A stretch of 64,000 bases of DNA from Mastigias papua (Eukaryota > Cnidaria > Scyphozoa > Rhizostomeae > Mastigiidae): assembly GCA_964019165.1 (NCBI GenBank), contig OZ025268.1:8517517-8581516 (forward strand), read 5' to 3'. Position numbers and translations under genes: made by a program. Positions 38,427-48,800 of this stretch are shown piece after piece (within the stretch, counting starts at the first letter, position 1; every line of letters starts with the position of its first letter). The notes under the pieces were generated by a model that saw only the letters and a program-made list of their open reading frames with translations, was not told the DNA's origin and did no database searches.

Positions 38427-40695
38427 CTTTATATCAATGATATAGAAGCGCCGAAGGCGCTAGATATCTAACTCCGCGACTCAGAGTGAGGCAAATTTGA
38501 AACCGGCCGCCATTTGCATTAGTGGCAAAAAGTCAAGTTCTGCATACGGAGCTGTTATAGAACTTGACATATTAGAGGCGAATGTTATGGATTTGACTGG
38601 CCATATTCCTTTGAAATATGGTAAGTAATAGTTATTACTATTCTTTCATACTACCTCCAGCGAAATGAAATGTTTTGTTGGGAAAATAATAACTTTATTT
38701 GCAACGGTGGGAACTTAGAAGCTTTTGGCAGAACGAGAAGTGCATTCATTCGACTTCTCGATACTTTCAACCATGTGAAGGCATTTTGGCTAGAAAACAC
38801 TTTACTAGATAAAGTATAACCTCCAAGAACTATAGATATAGTTTCAGTTCATGCCAGAATTGCATGTATCTCCAAATTATGGCAAAACAAATCTAGCAGT
38901 AACTAAGCCTAGGCCGAAAAGAATCCGATAACTTTGTGAGAAGTTTGGAACGACACCCATTGCCATTGTTTTTGGGTATTGTGAGAAATATTACTCTATT
39001 TCTTTGGGTCATGTTTTCCATTGCTTTAGGCTATCTGTATTCAACTTTCCAGGTGCTGCAAAGCATAGCAAAGCCTACTCATACTGCAATAATTAATGAG
39101 ACATTTATTGTTGGAAACAATGCGTGGAATAATCAAGGTGCAGTGATATGTTGTCAGTGGTATTTGCACACAGGAAATCAGTTATATCACAAAGATAAAT
39201 ATAACTATATTGAACTTGTCTGAAAATCCTATGAGATCATTTACAGAACCATTCATGGATTGACTTTATCTCAGTTTGCTATGAGCGGACAACAGAGACA
39301 CCATTTAGTTTGATGGATGAAAAGAAAACATCTAGAATTGTGAAAACTAATAAAATTCCTGTTCATAATAATGTTCAGTTATATCATTCCTTGGAAAACT
39401 ATAACATATGTCTTCTTGTGTCTGTTTTCTTGTGCTTCCATTCCCTATTCCTTCATGACTATGCAAGGTGGAAAATTATATTTGAGGAAAGTATAACATA
39501 TTTGATAACATTGAAGACAAAGGCAGGACCCCCCCCCCTAATAGCACACAGAAGAAAAACTTTTCTGATTGGGTTCATCATTGCTGCTTTAGGTATCAAT
39601 CAATTATTATATGGTTTACTAACAAGGGAAGAACACCCCTTCAAATATGTTCTCGCATACAAATTGTCACAAGACAATCTCAAATTGCTCTTTGCTTGCA
39701 TACAGGGAAAGAGTGGATTTAACAGTAATTCAGTCTAGCCTTAGGAAAATTCTTCTGAGAAATTCCATTATAGGTTCAAAACACACCAACTGTTTAACTT
39801 TTGAAAGCAACTCTGCTGGTTCAACTGTTTCTCTGAAATGGAACAAAAGAAATGAACCTCTTGTTGAAAAAGATGACCATAACCAACCATCTATCCAAGA
39901 TATAACAGAACTTTCTTCCAAATTAGATGCATGCCACCTGTCAACTTATAAAGAGGCAATCCTTGGGTACATTGCATACCACAAAACTTGTTCTATTCAA
40001 AGGAATGTAAACAACATTGTAATCCACATATTGAAGACCATCTCAAATGGAACCCAGCAAGATATTTGAGAAAGACAGTGCTTGGCTACCTTTACCAGGA
40101 TGGAATTGAAACGGTGATAAGAACATAAGTTCAAAATCCATCAAACGCACTCTACGTCTTTCCGGCCTAGGCCCTCTTGCCTGGTCTTAGTACTTATTTT
40201 AACATAACTGCGCGATCTGAGTTGTCTTCTTCCGCACCATCAGGCGTTTTTTGGCATTATCTGAAATAAAAGGTATTGTTCATGGAAGTCATAATAACTC
40301 AAATAATTTATTCTCTGGCCCTAATAATACCTTCAAATATTGAGAATATTATCTGGAAAACGAATGAATGTACCTCCAGTAATAGGCCTCTAGATTAAGA
40401 CCAAATAGCGAAAAAACTTCTTATTTTCCTATGAAAGCGATTAATTCCCTATGAAAATAGCATGAGAGAATACTAATAATTAGTACTTACCATATTTCAA
40501 GAGAGTTTGGCCAGTCAAATCCACAAAATGCGCCGCACATTATTCAAGTTCCATAAGAACTCTATACGCGGAACTTCACTTTTTGCCACTAATGCAAATG
40601 GCGGCCGTTCGCAAAGTTGCCTCACTTTGTATACTAGGAAAACTGCGGAGCTAGACATCTAGCGCCGTCGGCGCTTCTATATCATTGCTTTATAT
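38427..40695. mobile_element. P/THAP9-type DNA transposon with 8-bp target duplication
   Basis: The element proper is 38,435-40,687 (2,253 bp). Both ends read CAATGATATAGAAGCGCCGA inwards, and the inverted repeats extend for about 200 bp with gaps, including a GCGCCGAAGGCGC palindrome and the block GCCATTTGCATTAGTGGCAA. It is flanked by an exact 8-bp duplication CTTTATAT (38,427-38,434 and 40,688-40,695). An 8-bp duplication, CA termini and the transposase remnant inside all agree with the P superfamily. Length is short for an autonomous P element, so internal sequence (the THAP domain) appears lost. Confidence 0.88.
39310..40069 (+). pseudogene. P-element/THAP9-like transposase remnant, C-terminal half
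   Basis: Two overlapping plus-strand frames carry family motifs. The first reads IAHRRKTFLIGFIIAALGIN, then HPFKYVLAYKLSQDNLKLLF and GKSGFNSNS; the second continues RKILLRNSIIGSKHTNCL and, later, YKEAILGYIAYH. In P/THAP9 transposases the same order is RKTFxxGF, FKYLLTYKLSQDHLELLF, GGxNNNP and a YIAG motif. The frame change near 39,720, a 9-C run near 39,531 and stops upstream show the gene is dead. No THAP zinc-finger exon was found between 38,650 and 39,300. Confidence 0.85.
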
Positions 40696-40869
40696 CGATC
40701 AATGATGAAATCGAGGCCATTTGCATTTTAAAGCATCTTTTCTCCTTTTCCTAACTTGGCAGCCCTGTAGGCAAGTTCCTTCTTCGTAAACTTCCTTTGC
40801 AAAACGAGGCGGAGGATATAAGAAGTGTGATTGTAGTATTTAGTTGATATATTTTATAAATTCGAAGTT

Positions 40870-40930
40870 TTAAAAAAATTACTATAACTATTACTATTAC
40901 TATTACTGTTACTATTGCTATAAACTAAAC
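40870..40930. repeat. (TTACTA)-type microsatellite left of the R4/Dong-like LINE
   Basis: ACTATTACTATTACTATT-like sequence. The same unit follows the LINE 3' end at 42,225-42,290. Confidence 0.8.
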
Positions 40931-41179
40931 TACTGCTATATCATCGCTTTGTTCTTTCCAAACTATCTTGGCATTTTACTATAGCTACTCTTGGCAAGAC
41001 ATGGGTAGTGGAAAACATAGACAATCTCGTTTCTAGTTATTTTCGTCAGTGGTTTGAGCTGCCAATCAGCGCCACTATCAGTACTCTTATCTTACCTAAG
41101 TCTAAGTACGGAATTAACTGCATTCTACCTTCTACGAAATTTCTACAATGCCAAACAGTTCTAAGAAATTCTCTTCAAC

Positions 41180-42225
41180 TCTGACATCAATTCACTGTGG
41201 GCACAAACTAGCATTGGTTGCAACATCCAGTATGATCAATACAAGAACACAAAGCAAGTTCTGACTGCCATTCAGAAAGACAACGAAAATCGTATAACAC
41301 ATGAGCTTAAATCACAAGGGTTTATCATCTCCTGTATCCTTACTCACGCAAGTTCCAAAACTCGCAGCCTATGGTCTACAGTACAACAAAGCATGCCGAA
41401 AAATATTTTTAGCTTTTCACTTAAATACTAGAGCAACACCCTTGCAACAAGGAAGAATCTCTGTAAATGGTCCATCCTTCAATCATCTGCATGCTCATTC
41501 TGCCTCCAGGCTGAATCTCTTCAGCACGTGGTCTCCAGCTGCAAATCGTATCTTGATGAAGGCCGATACACTTGGCGCCACAACTCAGTCCTTCTCTATC
41601 TTGCTAAAACCTTTTCCTCTTTTTCAGACTGTTTATTATATGCCGATCTCCCTTCGTTTCTATCCCCGAGCGTCATCACTGGTGATTCTCTCAGACCAGA
41701 CCTTGTCTTAATTTCCAACAACTCTACTCTTTACATCTTGGAATTGAGCTTAGGATTCGAATCTAACATACAGATCAACAGTGACCGTAAAGCTTCAAAG
41801 TATAGTTCCCTTCTTCTGGACCTGAAACATGCTTCTTCTGAGGTCAAATTTATAAATCTATCAATGAGTACACTTGGAATCATGGGTAAATCCTCTGAAT
41901 CACTACTCTTAATGTTTGACGACCTTAAATTAGAGAAAACTGCCCAAAAATATATCTTGAAGAAAGTAATGAACATTGCCATTAGGTGTAGCTACTATAT
42001 GTTTTGCCGTCGTAACAAACCTTGGACCAACCCTGACTTGATGGACTTTTGATCTATTTCATATCTACACTAGTTCTTTTTTTCCTGGTGCATTGCGTTT
42101 TTTTTGTTTTTGATCTTTTTGTTTGTTAGATACTTATGGTATAATGTTAGAGTTGCAGATAGCCAATTGTACGCTACCTTACAGAGAGGTGTATGATTGT
42201 AACGTAGTAAAAAAATATGGAATTA
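41180..42225 (+). mobile_element. R4/Dong-like LINE (restriction-like endonuclease type), 5'-truncated
   Basis: The 3' half of an ORF and its 3' UTR. The open frame from about 41,430 to 42,052 contains RKNLCKW, a CCHC knuckle (CSFC-7 residues-H-4 residues-C at about 41,492-41,545) and SLRPDLVLISNNSTLYILEL. The last has the R-P-D-x13-E layout of the restriction-like endonuclease of R2/R4/NeSL LINEs. The tail (FESN...RKASKY...; STLGIMGKSSESL; CRRNKPW) is typical of R4/Dong-like elements. One stop codon (TAG in KY-stop-SNTLATRKN, near 41,430) interrupts the upstream frame. It lies between two tracts of the same microsatellite. Confidence 0.75.
41528..42052 (+). pseudogene. LINE ORF C-terminus with restriction-like endonuclease domain
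   Basis: The open part is 174 codons. The zinc knuckle lies just upstream in the same frame; the endonuclease RPD...E and downstream RKxxKY residues are kept. Reverse transcriptase is absent, so this is a 5'-truncated copy and cannot move by itself. Confidence 0.7.
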
Positions 42226-42290
42226 AATTACTATTACTATTAATATTACTATTACTATAACTATTACTATAACTATTACTATTACTTATA
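42225..42290. repeat. (TTACTA)-type microsatellite right of the R4/Dong-like LINE
   Basis: ATTACTATTACTATTAATATT and similar units immediately follow the LINE 3' UTR. They match the tract left of the element. Confidence 0.85.
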
Positions 42291-42780
42291 ACTGTGCTAT
42301 AGGCTGAATACCTGTCACAGTTCTGTGGAGTGGCTTTATCCTGGAAGGAAGATTTCGCTGATTCTGATTTTGTTGATTTATGCTTGTAACCATCTTCAAA
42401 CCAAGTGAAATTTTTGAACGAATATAACTTGCAACAGTTGTAACAAGATGGGAGGTATCTACCCCTCTCTTTTACCCCTAATGGCCCTGGCACCCTATCC
42501 TCTATGCACTTCCTATACAACTTCTATTATAAGTGTACCTCGGTAACCCTGGATAAGTATATTCCATGAACCTTCAATCCTGCCAACTTTTTTGAAGGTG
42601 TAATCGCGAAATATACATACACTTATAATATAGATTAGATATGGAACCCGTGGATTCCTGGCGCATCCAATTCTGCCAAGACCTTTGCTGAACAACAAGC
42701 ATTAGAACGAAGAAAAATAATGCCAAGATAAACCAGAAATTAAGTCATTAATTCTCTGGTTATGTCTAAAGATTAGTATA

Positions 42781-43010
42781 TAGGGGCTACTAGATGGAAA
42801 GATCGATGGGAAGCGAAGCAGAGGTAGGCAGCGAATTACATTAACAGACAACATACAGAATAGACGGAGATGATGTATAACGAGTGTATCAGCATGGCAT
42901 AAGATCGAATGAGATGGGCATCCAAAACAGCCTACCTGCTGGGAGAAGATGGCATTGGATGATGATGATGCTGATGTCGATGATGATGGTCATGATGATG
43001 TTGTAGAGGA
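42781..43010 (+). mobile_element. LINE 3' tail ending in (GAT)n
   Basis: Plus-strand frames give LDGKIDGKRSRGRQRITLTD and HPKQPTCWEKMALDDDD, with a stop between them. This resembles the Gly-Arg-x-R...DNI...W end of CR1/L2-like LINE ORFs, which often finish in a GATGATGAT tail. The tail is at 42,957-43,005. Family assignment below LINE level is not attempted. Confidence 0.5.
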
Positions 43011-43019
43011 GCTTGTTTG

Positions 43020-44140
43020 TTGTCAATGGCCAGTAGGATTCTAGCAAGAATAATGGCAATCAGAGTGAGACAGTGGATAGAAGTCATAAAATAAATGGAT
43101 GTCTAACAGTGTGGCTTTAGAACTGGGAGATCAACTGCAGATGCATCATAGGTGATTATGAAAGTAAATGGTGAGGTGCAAAGAATGATTGGAGTTGTTT
43201 CGGGCAGACAAAACACAAGCAGGGATCATCCTGTTGCAGTGTTAATGGACAACACAAAGGCTTACTTAAGGGTCAATAGAAATATCATATGGCACGTGCA
43301 AAGAAAACTAGGAATGAAAGATGTAGTACTAAAAACTCTGCAAAACCTACATGAAAGAACTGAATACAAAGTAAAAGGGAGAATATCAATGAGTGAAGCA
43401 TGAGAGCCCCAGAGAGGATTGAGAGAAGAGTGCGCTACTTCTCCAATTTTATTTAACATTTATCATGCGTGTGTGATGAAATTGGCTAATGAAGAGAGGA
43501 GAGCTCAAGAAGCAGAGAAGCATAACATGAGCATTGGAATACCATGGATTTGGAAGTCAGGTTATTCATTTCCCCCAAAATCACAGACAAATGTCATGCA
43601 TAGCTTTGAAAATGAGAGGCTGGAAATAGTTGAGTCAATATTTGCTGATGATACTACTCTCCTAAGGACAAAAGATGAAATATTCATAGAAAGAGGCAGT
43701 GTAATGGATGTTAGGAATATGTGTGAAGAAAAGTGCCATCCAGGCAAAGAGGAATATTTATTCATTGGTGATAGTGAGAGTGAGTCTATCAGGATGTTGG
43801 GTGTCATTTGTTGGTAGAAAGAAAGATAACCAGGAACGACTGAAGAGAGCTAGACAAGGGGTATGGAAAGTAGAGAAAAGATTATGGAGGGCAAAGATGA
43901 GCAAGATCAATCAAGCAAGAGTTGTTGAAGTTATTGTGGAATCCTCTGTACTTTTTGACTTCACAGTAAAAGCTTGGAACATTGCTGAAATAAGTAAACT
44001 GCAGAGAGTGCTGGATTAAGCCTATAGATATATTTGGTCTAAGAAAAACAATAGGCCAATAAAAATACAGATGGAAACAGAAAGAGTGAATATGTTTGAC
44101 GCAGGAAACAGCTTCTATGTAGGTTGCTAACTATCGCTGA
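43020..44140 (+). pseudogene. Decayed LINE reverse transcriptase
   Basis: From 43,030 the plus strand reads LARILARIMAIRVRQW, then QCGFRTGRSTADAS, LMDNTKAYLRVNRNIIW, GLREECATSPILFNIYH and SIFADDTTLLRTK, the classical motifs 2 to 5 of a LINE polymerase with the catalytic ADD kept. Stops follow WIEVIK, DV and SEA; a frame change occurs near 43,800, after which RARQGVWKVEKRLWRAKMSK continues. It starts only about 10 bp after the (GAT)n tail of the previous fragment. It is not functional. Confidence 0.8.
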
Positions 44141-44267
44141 GTGAGAGAAAGTTCTAACACAGCGACAGGTAGAAACAGCTCAGCGGCACTAAAGCCTTAT
44201 AGGAACAAGAAGTTCTAATTTCTGGCGACAGTTGGCGACAACATGGCAATTTAAGATTTTGCCTTTG

Positions 44268-44450
44268 TGATAAAATGTTCAGAGTGCGCAATAGGGACAA
44301 CACTGAATTTGTACTAAATCTCTTGAACTTCTCAATCACCTTTTTCATAACACGATATAACTAGACAACATGAAAACTGAACTAAACAAACACGTTACTT
44401 TACGGAGTACACTAACATAATTGACGGACATAAAGGTAATCAGTTCAATA
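44268..44450 (-). repeat. 3' LTR of the copia element
   Basis: 183 bp. Plus-strand order is TGATAAAATGTTCAGAGTGC at the left and GGTAATCAGTTCAATA at the right. It aligns with the 186-bp LTR at 55,103-55,288, with scattered substitutions and small gaps. The polypurine-like GAGTGGGAG lies just inside. Confidence 0.85.
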
Positions 44451-45505
44451 CTCCCACTCGCCAATTATTGTTATACGTATATAGACTGTCCATTGCTCAT
44501 AAGTCTTTCCAGCTAGATCTGTTACTTGCATGCGACTTCGAAATCGTTCAAATTGTTTTTTTTGGTATTGGCTTTGTATAATGTTAGCTGCCAACTTATG
44601 TGATGCACAGTACAATAAATCAATCTGGTTTGCTGTTACTTGATCTCGAATAAAATGGTGCTTTATGTCTATATGCTTCGTTCTTGTAAGATATTTTGAC
44701 AGTGCAATGCAACCCTGATTGTCTTCGTTAATAGTTGTTTGTTTGTCTTGTTTGAAGCCTAAGCGATTCAAATGCAAGTGCTGCGCTACTCGCTGCAAAA
44801 TACTCTGCTTCAGTTGTTGATAAGGCAGTTGTAGCTTGACGTTTACTTGCCCATGAGACTAAGTTACTGCCCAATGTAAATAAGTAACCTGATATTGATT
44901 TACGATTCTCAGTACCTCCCCAAACTGCATCTACGTAACCTTTGAGCTGAACGTTTCCATGCTGCGAAGAGTGATACAGTAATCCATAATCCAACGTTCC
45001 TTTAATATAACGAAAAACTCGTTTCACTGCTTTTCAATGTTCTTGGCTCGGATTTGAACTATATTGGTTGAGTGAACTTAATGCTGCTGCTAGGTCAGGA
45101 CTTGTTGCACATACAGCATACGTAAGACCTCCAATAGCTGCTTGATAACGCTTTGTTTCCATTGGTTCGCCTTCATTTTTGCTGAGTTTCATACCAAGGT
45201 CTTGAGGCGTGGAAATTGGCTTTGAATTTTCCATTCCAACATTTCTGGACGATCAGCAAGAACATCTTTTATTCTTTTCTTCTACGTATAATTTGAATTC
45301 CTAAGCAGAATTTTGCTTCTCATAGATCTTTCATAGCAAATCTTGTCTTTAATTTTTTTTTCACTTTCAAGGAGCTGTATTGAATTAGTAGCTAGGATAA
45401 CATCGGCCACATATAAAGCTAAGGTCAGAAATTTGAGTTTTCCTCGACAGTTTTTAGGCATAGATCCCTATCACATTGAAGAACCGACATCTAGAAGCTT
45501 GCTTA
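44451..45505 (-). pseudogene. copia RNase H and C-terminal reverse transcriptase (broken)
   Basis: Translation from right to left: KQASRC; FLTLALYVADVILATN, the catalytic block in which the second-position Asp of YVDD is Ala; then ISTPQDLGMKLSKNEG and RYQAAIGGLTYAVCATSPDL; then RNase H with KGTLDYGLLYHSSQHGN, GYVDAVWGG and STTEAEYFAASSAA; then NEDNQGCIALSKYL and HIDIKHHFIRDQV. Several frames are needed and there are internal stops, so it is dead. Confidence 0.85.
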
Positions 45506-45652
45506 AGACAGCATAACGCTCAACCCTTGGTTGGTCAACAGAACCTATTCTCCCGACCATTTCCACCAATGAGAGACCACGACTTCTTAAACAAACGGCT
45601 CTCGTAAATAACTATAGGCCAATTTCACGTAGCTTGAAACGTTTTTACCACT

Positions 45653-45803
45653 TGTAATATTCCTGTGTACGTTTTTAGAACAGATTCAGAAACAACAACC
45701 TTCTTGAAACAGAACATAACAAGACTTCTAATTCAACGTATTTACACACATACAAACATGTCACACTGCTTAGTGTCCTGGGCACTAGTCTCTAAATACT
45801 ACA
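45653..45803 (-). repeat. Ty3/gypsy 3' LTR, 151 bp
   Basis: Identical to the 5' LTR at 49,863-50,013. On the element strand it starts TGTAGTATTTAGAGACTAGT and ends GGAATATTACA. Confidence 0.97.
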
Positions 45804-45823
45804 TCATTCCCCCTTTTTAAAAG
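45804..45823 (-). other. Ty3/gypsy polypurine tract
   Basis: On the element strand: AAAAAGGGGGAATGA directly before the 3' LTR. It is the plus-strand DNA primer site in retrotransposons of this class. Confidence 0.85.
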
Positions 45824-45831
45824 TTAGTGTC

Positions 45832-48800
45832 TCAACGAACAAGTTGTGACGGTATTGGTACCCCTAGACGATCAGGTTCTTTACGCAGTCTGTCTGAGCG
45901 ACGTGCAACAAGTCTTTGCCTTTCTCCGACATTGTCTGTCCTTTTTGCATCATTGTTATCATAATCATCATCACCATCTTTATGCTGCTTTGTTTCTGGT
46001 TCACTGTTTGCTTCATTTTCTAAGTTCGAAGGTGTTAGAATGCGCTTGAAATGAGACACGTTGCGAGTTATTTTACGTTTATCATTGTCTTCAACTGTAA
46101 TACGTGATTTATTTCTATGCACAACAATTAATGGCTTCTCATTGAAACGAGGGGTCAACTTGTTCTGCTTGTCTTGCTTGATAAGAACATAGTCTCCCAC
46201 TTTAATATCGCAAGGTTTGGCATGTCGCTTTTTGTCAGCATAGACTTTATTATATTCGGCCCGTAGTCGTTCATTCTCTACTGCTTCTTTGTGCCGATTT
46301 ATCGTTTTGTTCTTTACTAACGTTGGGAGTTTTCCATTCACTACACGATTAAAAAGCAAGTCTGAGGGGGCGATTTTGGTTGTCGCGTGAGGTGTTGTGC
46401 GGTACTGTAGGAGGAATCGATTTAGTTCCTGCTGCCATATTCTCCCTTCAACTTTTGCTGTTATCAAAGCACGTCCAAGAGGTTGGTTAAAACGCTCTAC
46501 TTCAGCAGTGCCTTGTGGCCACTTGGGAGTTGCAGTGTCGTAACTAATACCTAAAGTATGGAGATACCGACGATACGCCTCACTATTGAAAGGTGGACGA
46601 TTATCTGTGGTGATTGAAAAAGGAATACCGTGAGTAGCGAAAATCTTGTCAAATTTCGGGATAACAACAGATGCCTTTGTTGATCGAACAATTTCAACCT
46701 CCGGATAACGCGAATAACGATCTATAAGAACTAGCAGATATTCTCCAGATGGCAGTGGGCCATAAAAATCTGCATGCACCTTCTGCCATGGTCCATCTGG
46801 CATGGGGGTCATCCGTATAGGTTCTGGGGGGTTCGGTTGACCAGTGGCTTGGCATGGTATACAACGATCAAGAGTCTCTTTCACTAGCTTATCTATTCCA
46901 GGAAACCATACCTTCTCACGGAGGAGCGCTTTTGTCTTCACTAGACCTTGGTGGGTCTCATGCGCAATGTCTATCGCTTGTTGTTGTAAAGATTCCGGTA
47001 CAACGATTCGAGAACCACGAAGAACAATATTCTGTGGAGCAACGATCAGTTCGTCCTTTATAACTCGGAAGGGTTTGACAAGATCGCAGTCCCATTTATT
47101 ATGACGAATTGCTGCACGTAGACTTTGCATGGTTTTGTCTGCATCAGTGGCTTTCTGAATATCACTAATTGTCATAGCTTTTGGGACAGCTGATAAAGCC
47201 AATAGACTTACATATTCATCAGCCATGACTGCATGCTTAGAGATACTTTCTGAAGATGGGTGACGTGACAGGAAATCTGCAGGGTTGTCTTTCCCTGGTT
47301 TGTACACCACCGAAAATGAGTAGGGTTGGAGTCGAAGTACCCATCTTTCAATGCGTGCTGATGGCTTAGAATTAACGTTGCCGTAGATGACCTCAAGTGG
47401 TTTATGGTCAGTTATTAGGGTGAAATGAGAACCATATATGTATAAATGGAAATGCTCGATACCCCAAACAATCCCGAGTGCCTCCTTTTCTGTTTGCGAG
47501 TAACGTTGCTCGACTGAGGTAAGCGCGCGACTGGCATAAGCAACGACTTGTGGGGTGTCTGCATCTGACCCTTGTTGACTCAAAATGGCAGAGATGCCAA
47601 CGGGACTGGCGTCCACGGTTATGAACGTTTCTTTCGTTGTGTCAAAGTAGGACATAACAGGAGCGCGTGTTAATGCCTTTTTCAGGTGATCAAAAGCAGT
47701 CTGATGGCTTGAAGTCCATGTGAAACGGGCATTTTTCTTTGTAAGAACTCGCAAAGGCTCCGTAATGGTCGCGTAATTGGGAATATATCTGCTACTGTAG
47801 TTCGCCATACCAAGAAAACTCCGAACTTCATGAACGTTTGTGGGAACTAAGGCATTTTGAAGATCAAGAACCCGAGCTGGATCTGGGGTTGTCCCTTCGG
47901 CAGTAAATACTTGACCGAAAAATGATAAAGAGTCAGTCAAAAGCTTACATTTTGATGCATTCAAGGTTAAACCATGGTCTGCAAGGCGTTGTAGGCAGGC
48001 AGAGAGTGCTTGATCATGGTCTTCACGTGTCTTTGCAAAAATAATAATATCGTCTGCTAAATTACGGACACCATCTAATCCGTGTAACACCGTCTGTAGT
48101 GTATGCTGAAAAAGTTCAGCTGCAGCATTTGTTCCATAGTTGAGCCGTTTGTATCTATATAACCCAAAGTGAGTACTAAATGTGGTTATATATCTGCTGC
48201 GTTCATCTAACTCTAACTGATGATATGCTTGAGATAAATCAAGCTTAGAGAAAAACTTGCATCCATTTAAGGCTTGGCTAATATCCGCAACTGTAGGAAT
48301 TAAGTAACGAACCCTTTGTATAGCACAATTTGCTTTCCGCATATCAACGCATATTCTTACAGTGCCGTCTTTCTTAGGAACCGCGACGATGGCGCTTATC
48401 CAAGGGGTCGCTTGGGTGTGAGGGACCTTTTCAATGATGTCATCTGCTACAAGCTGGTGAATGGCGTGCTTAACCTTCTCTCTGATATGATACGGAATAC
48501 GCCTTTGCGCCTCCGCAGTCGGCTGGACTGTTTCATCGATATTTAAAGTAATCTGCTGATGTTTCAGTTTGCCTAGGCCATTGAACACATTGCTGTACTT
48601 ATTAACAATGCTTGTGAGTGCCTTATCCTGCTTTTGTGGTAAATTAGGTGTGTTGTTTGCCGCCAATTTGCAAAGATTAAGACTTATTAACCCTAACTCT
48701 TGTGCTGTTTGCGCGCTCAGCAAGTTGCCACTGTTGCTGCTGTTAATCACAAAGAACGTTGCAACAGCGTAGCGTTTCTTTGTTTCTATGACTGCTTGGA

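Noticed and set aside
42179..42520. 113-codon minus-strand ORF with Ser-Asn repeats
   Set aside because: It is the translation of the TTACTA microsatellite and LINE 3' UTR.
42957..43010. Possible CRISPR-like or satellite array
   Set aside because: It is a short imperfect GAT trinucleotide tail of a LINE; no spacer-repeat structure exists anywhere in the window.
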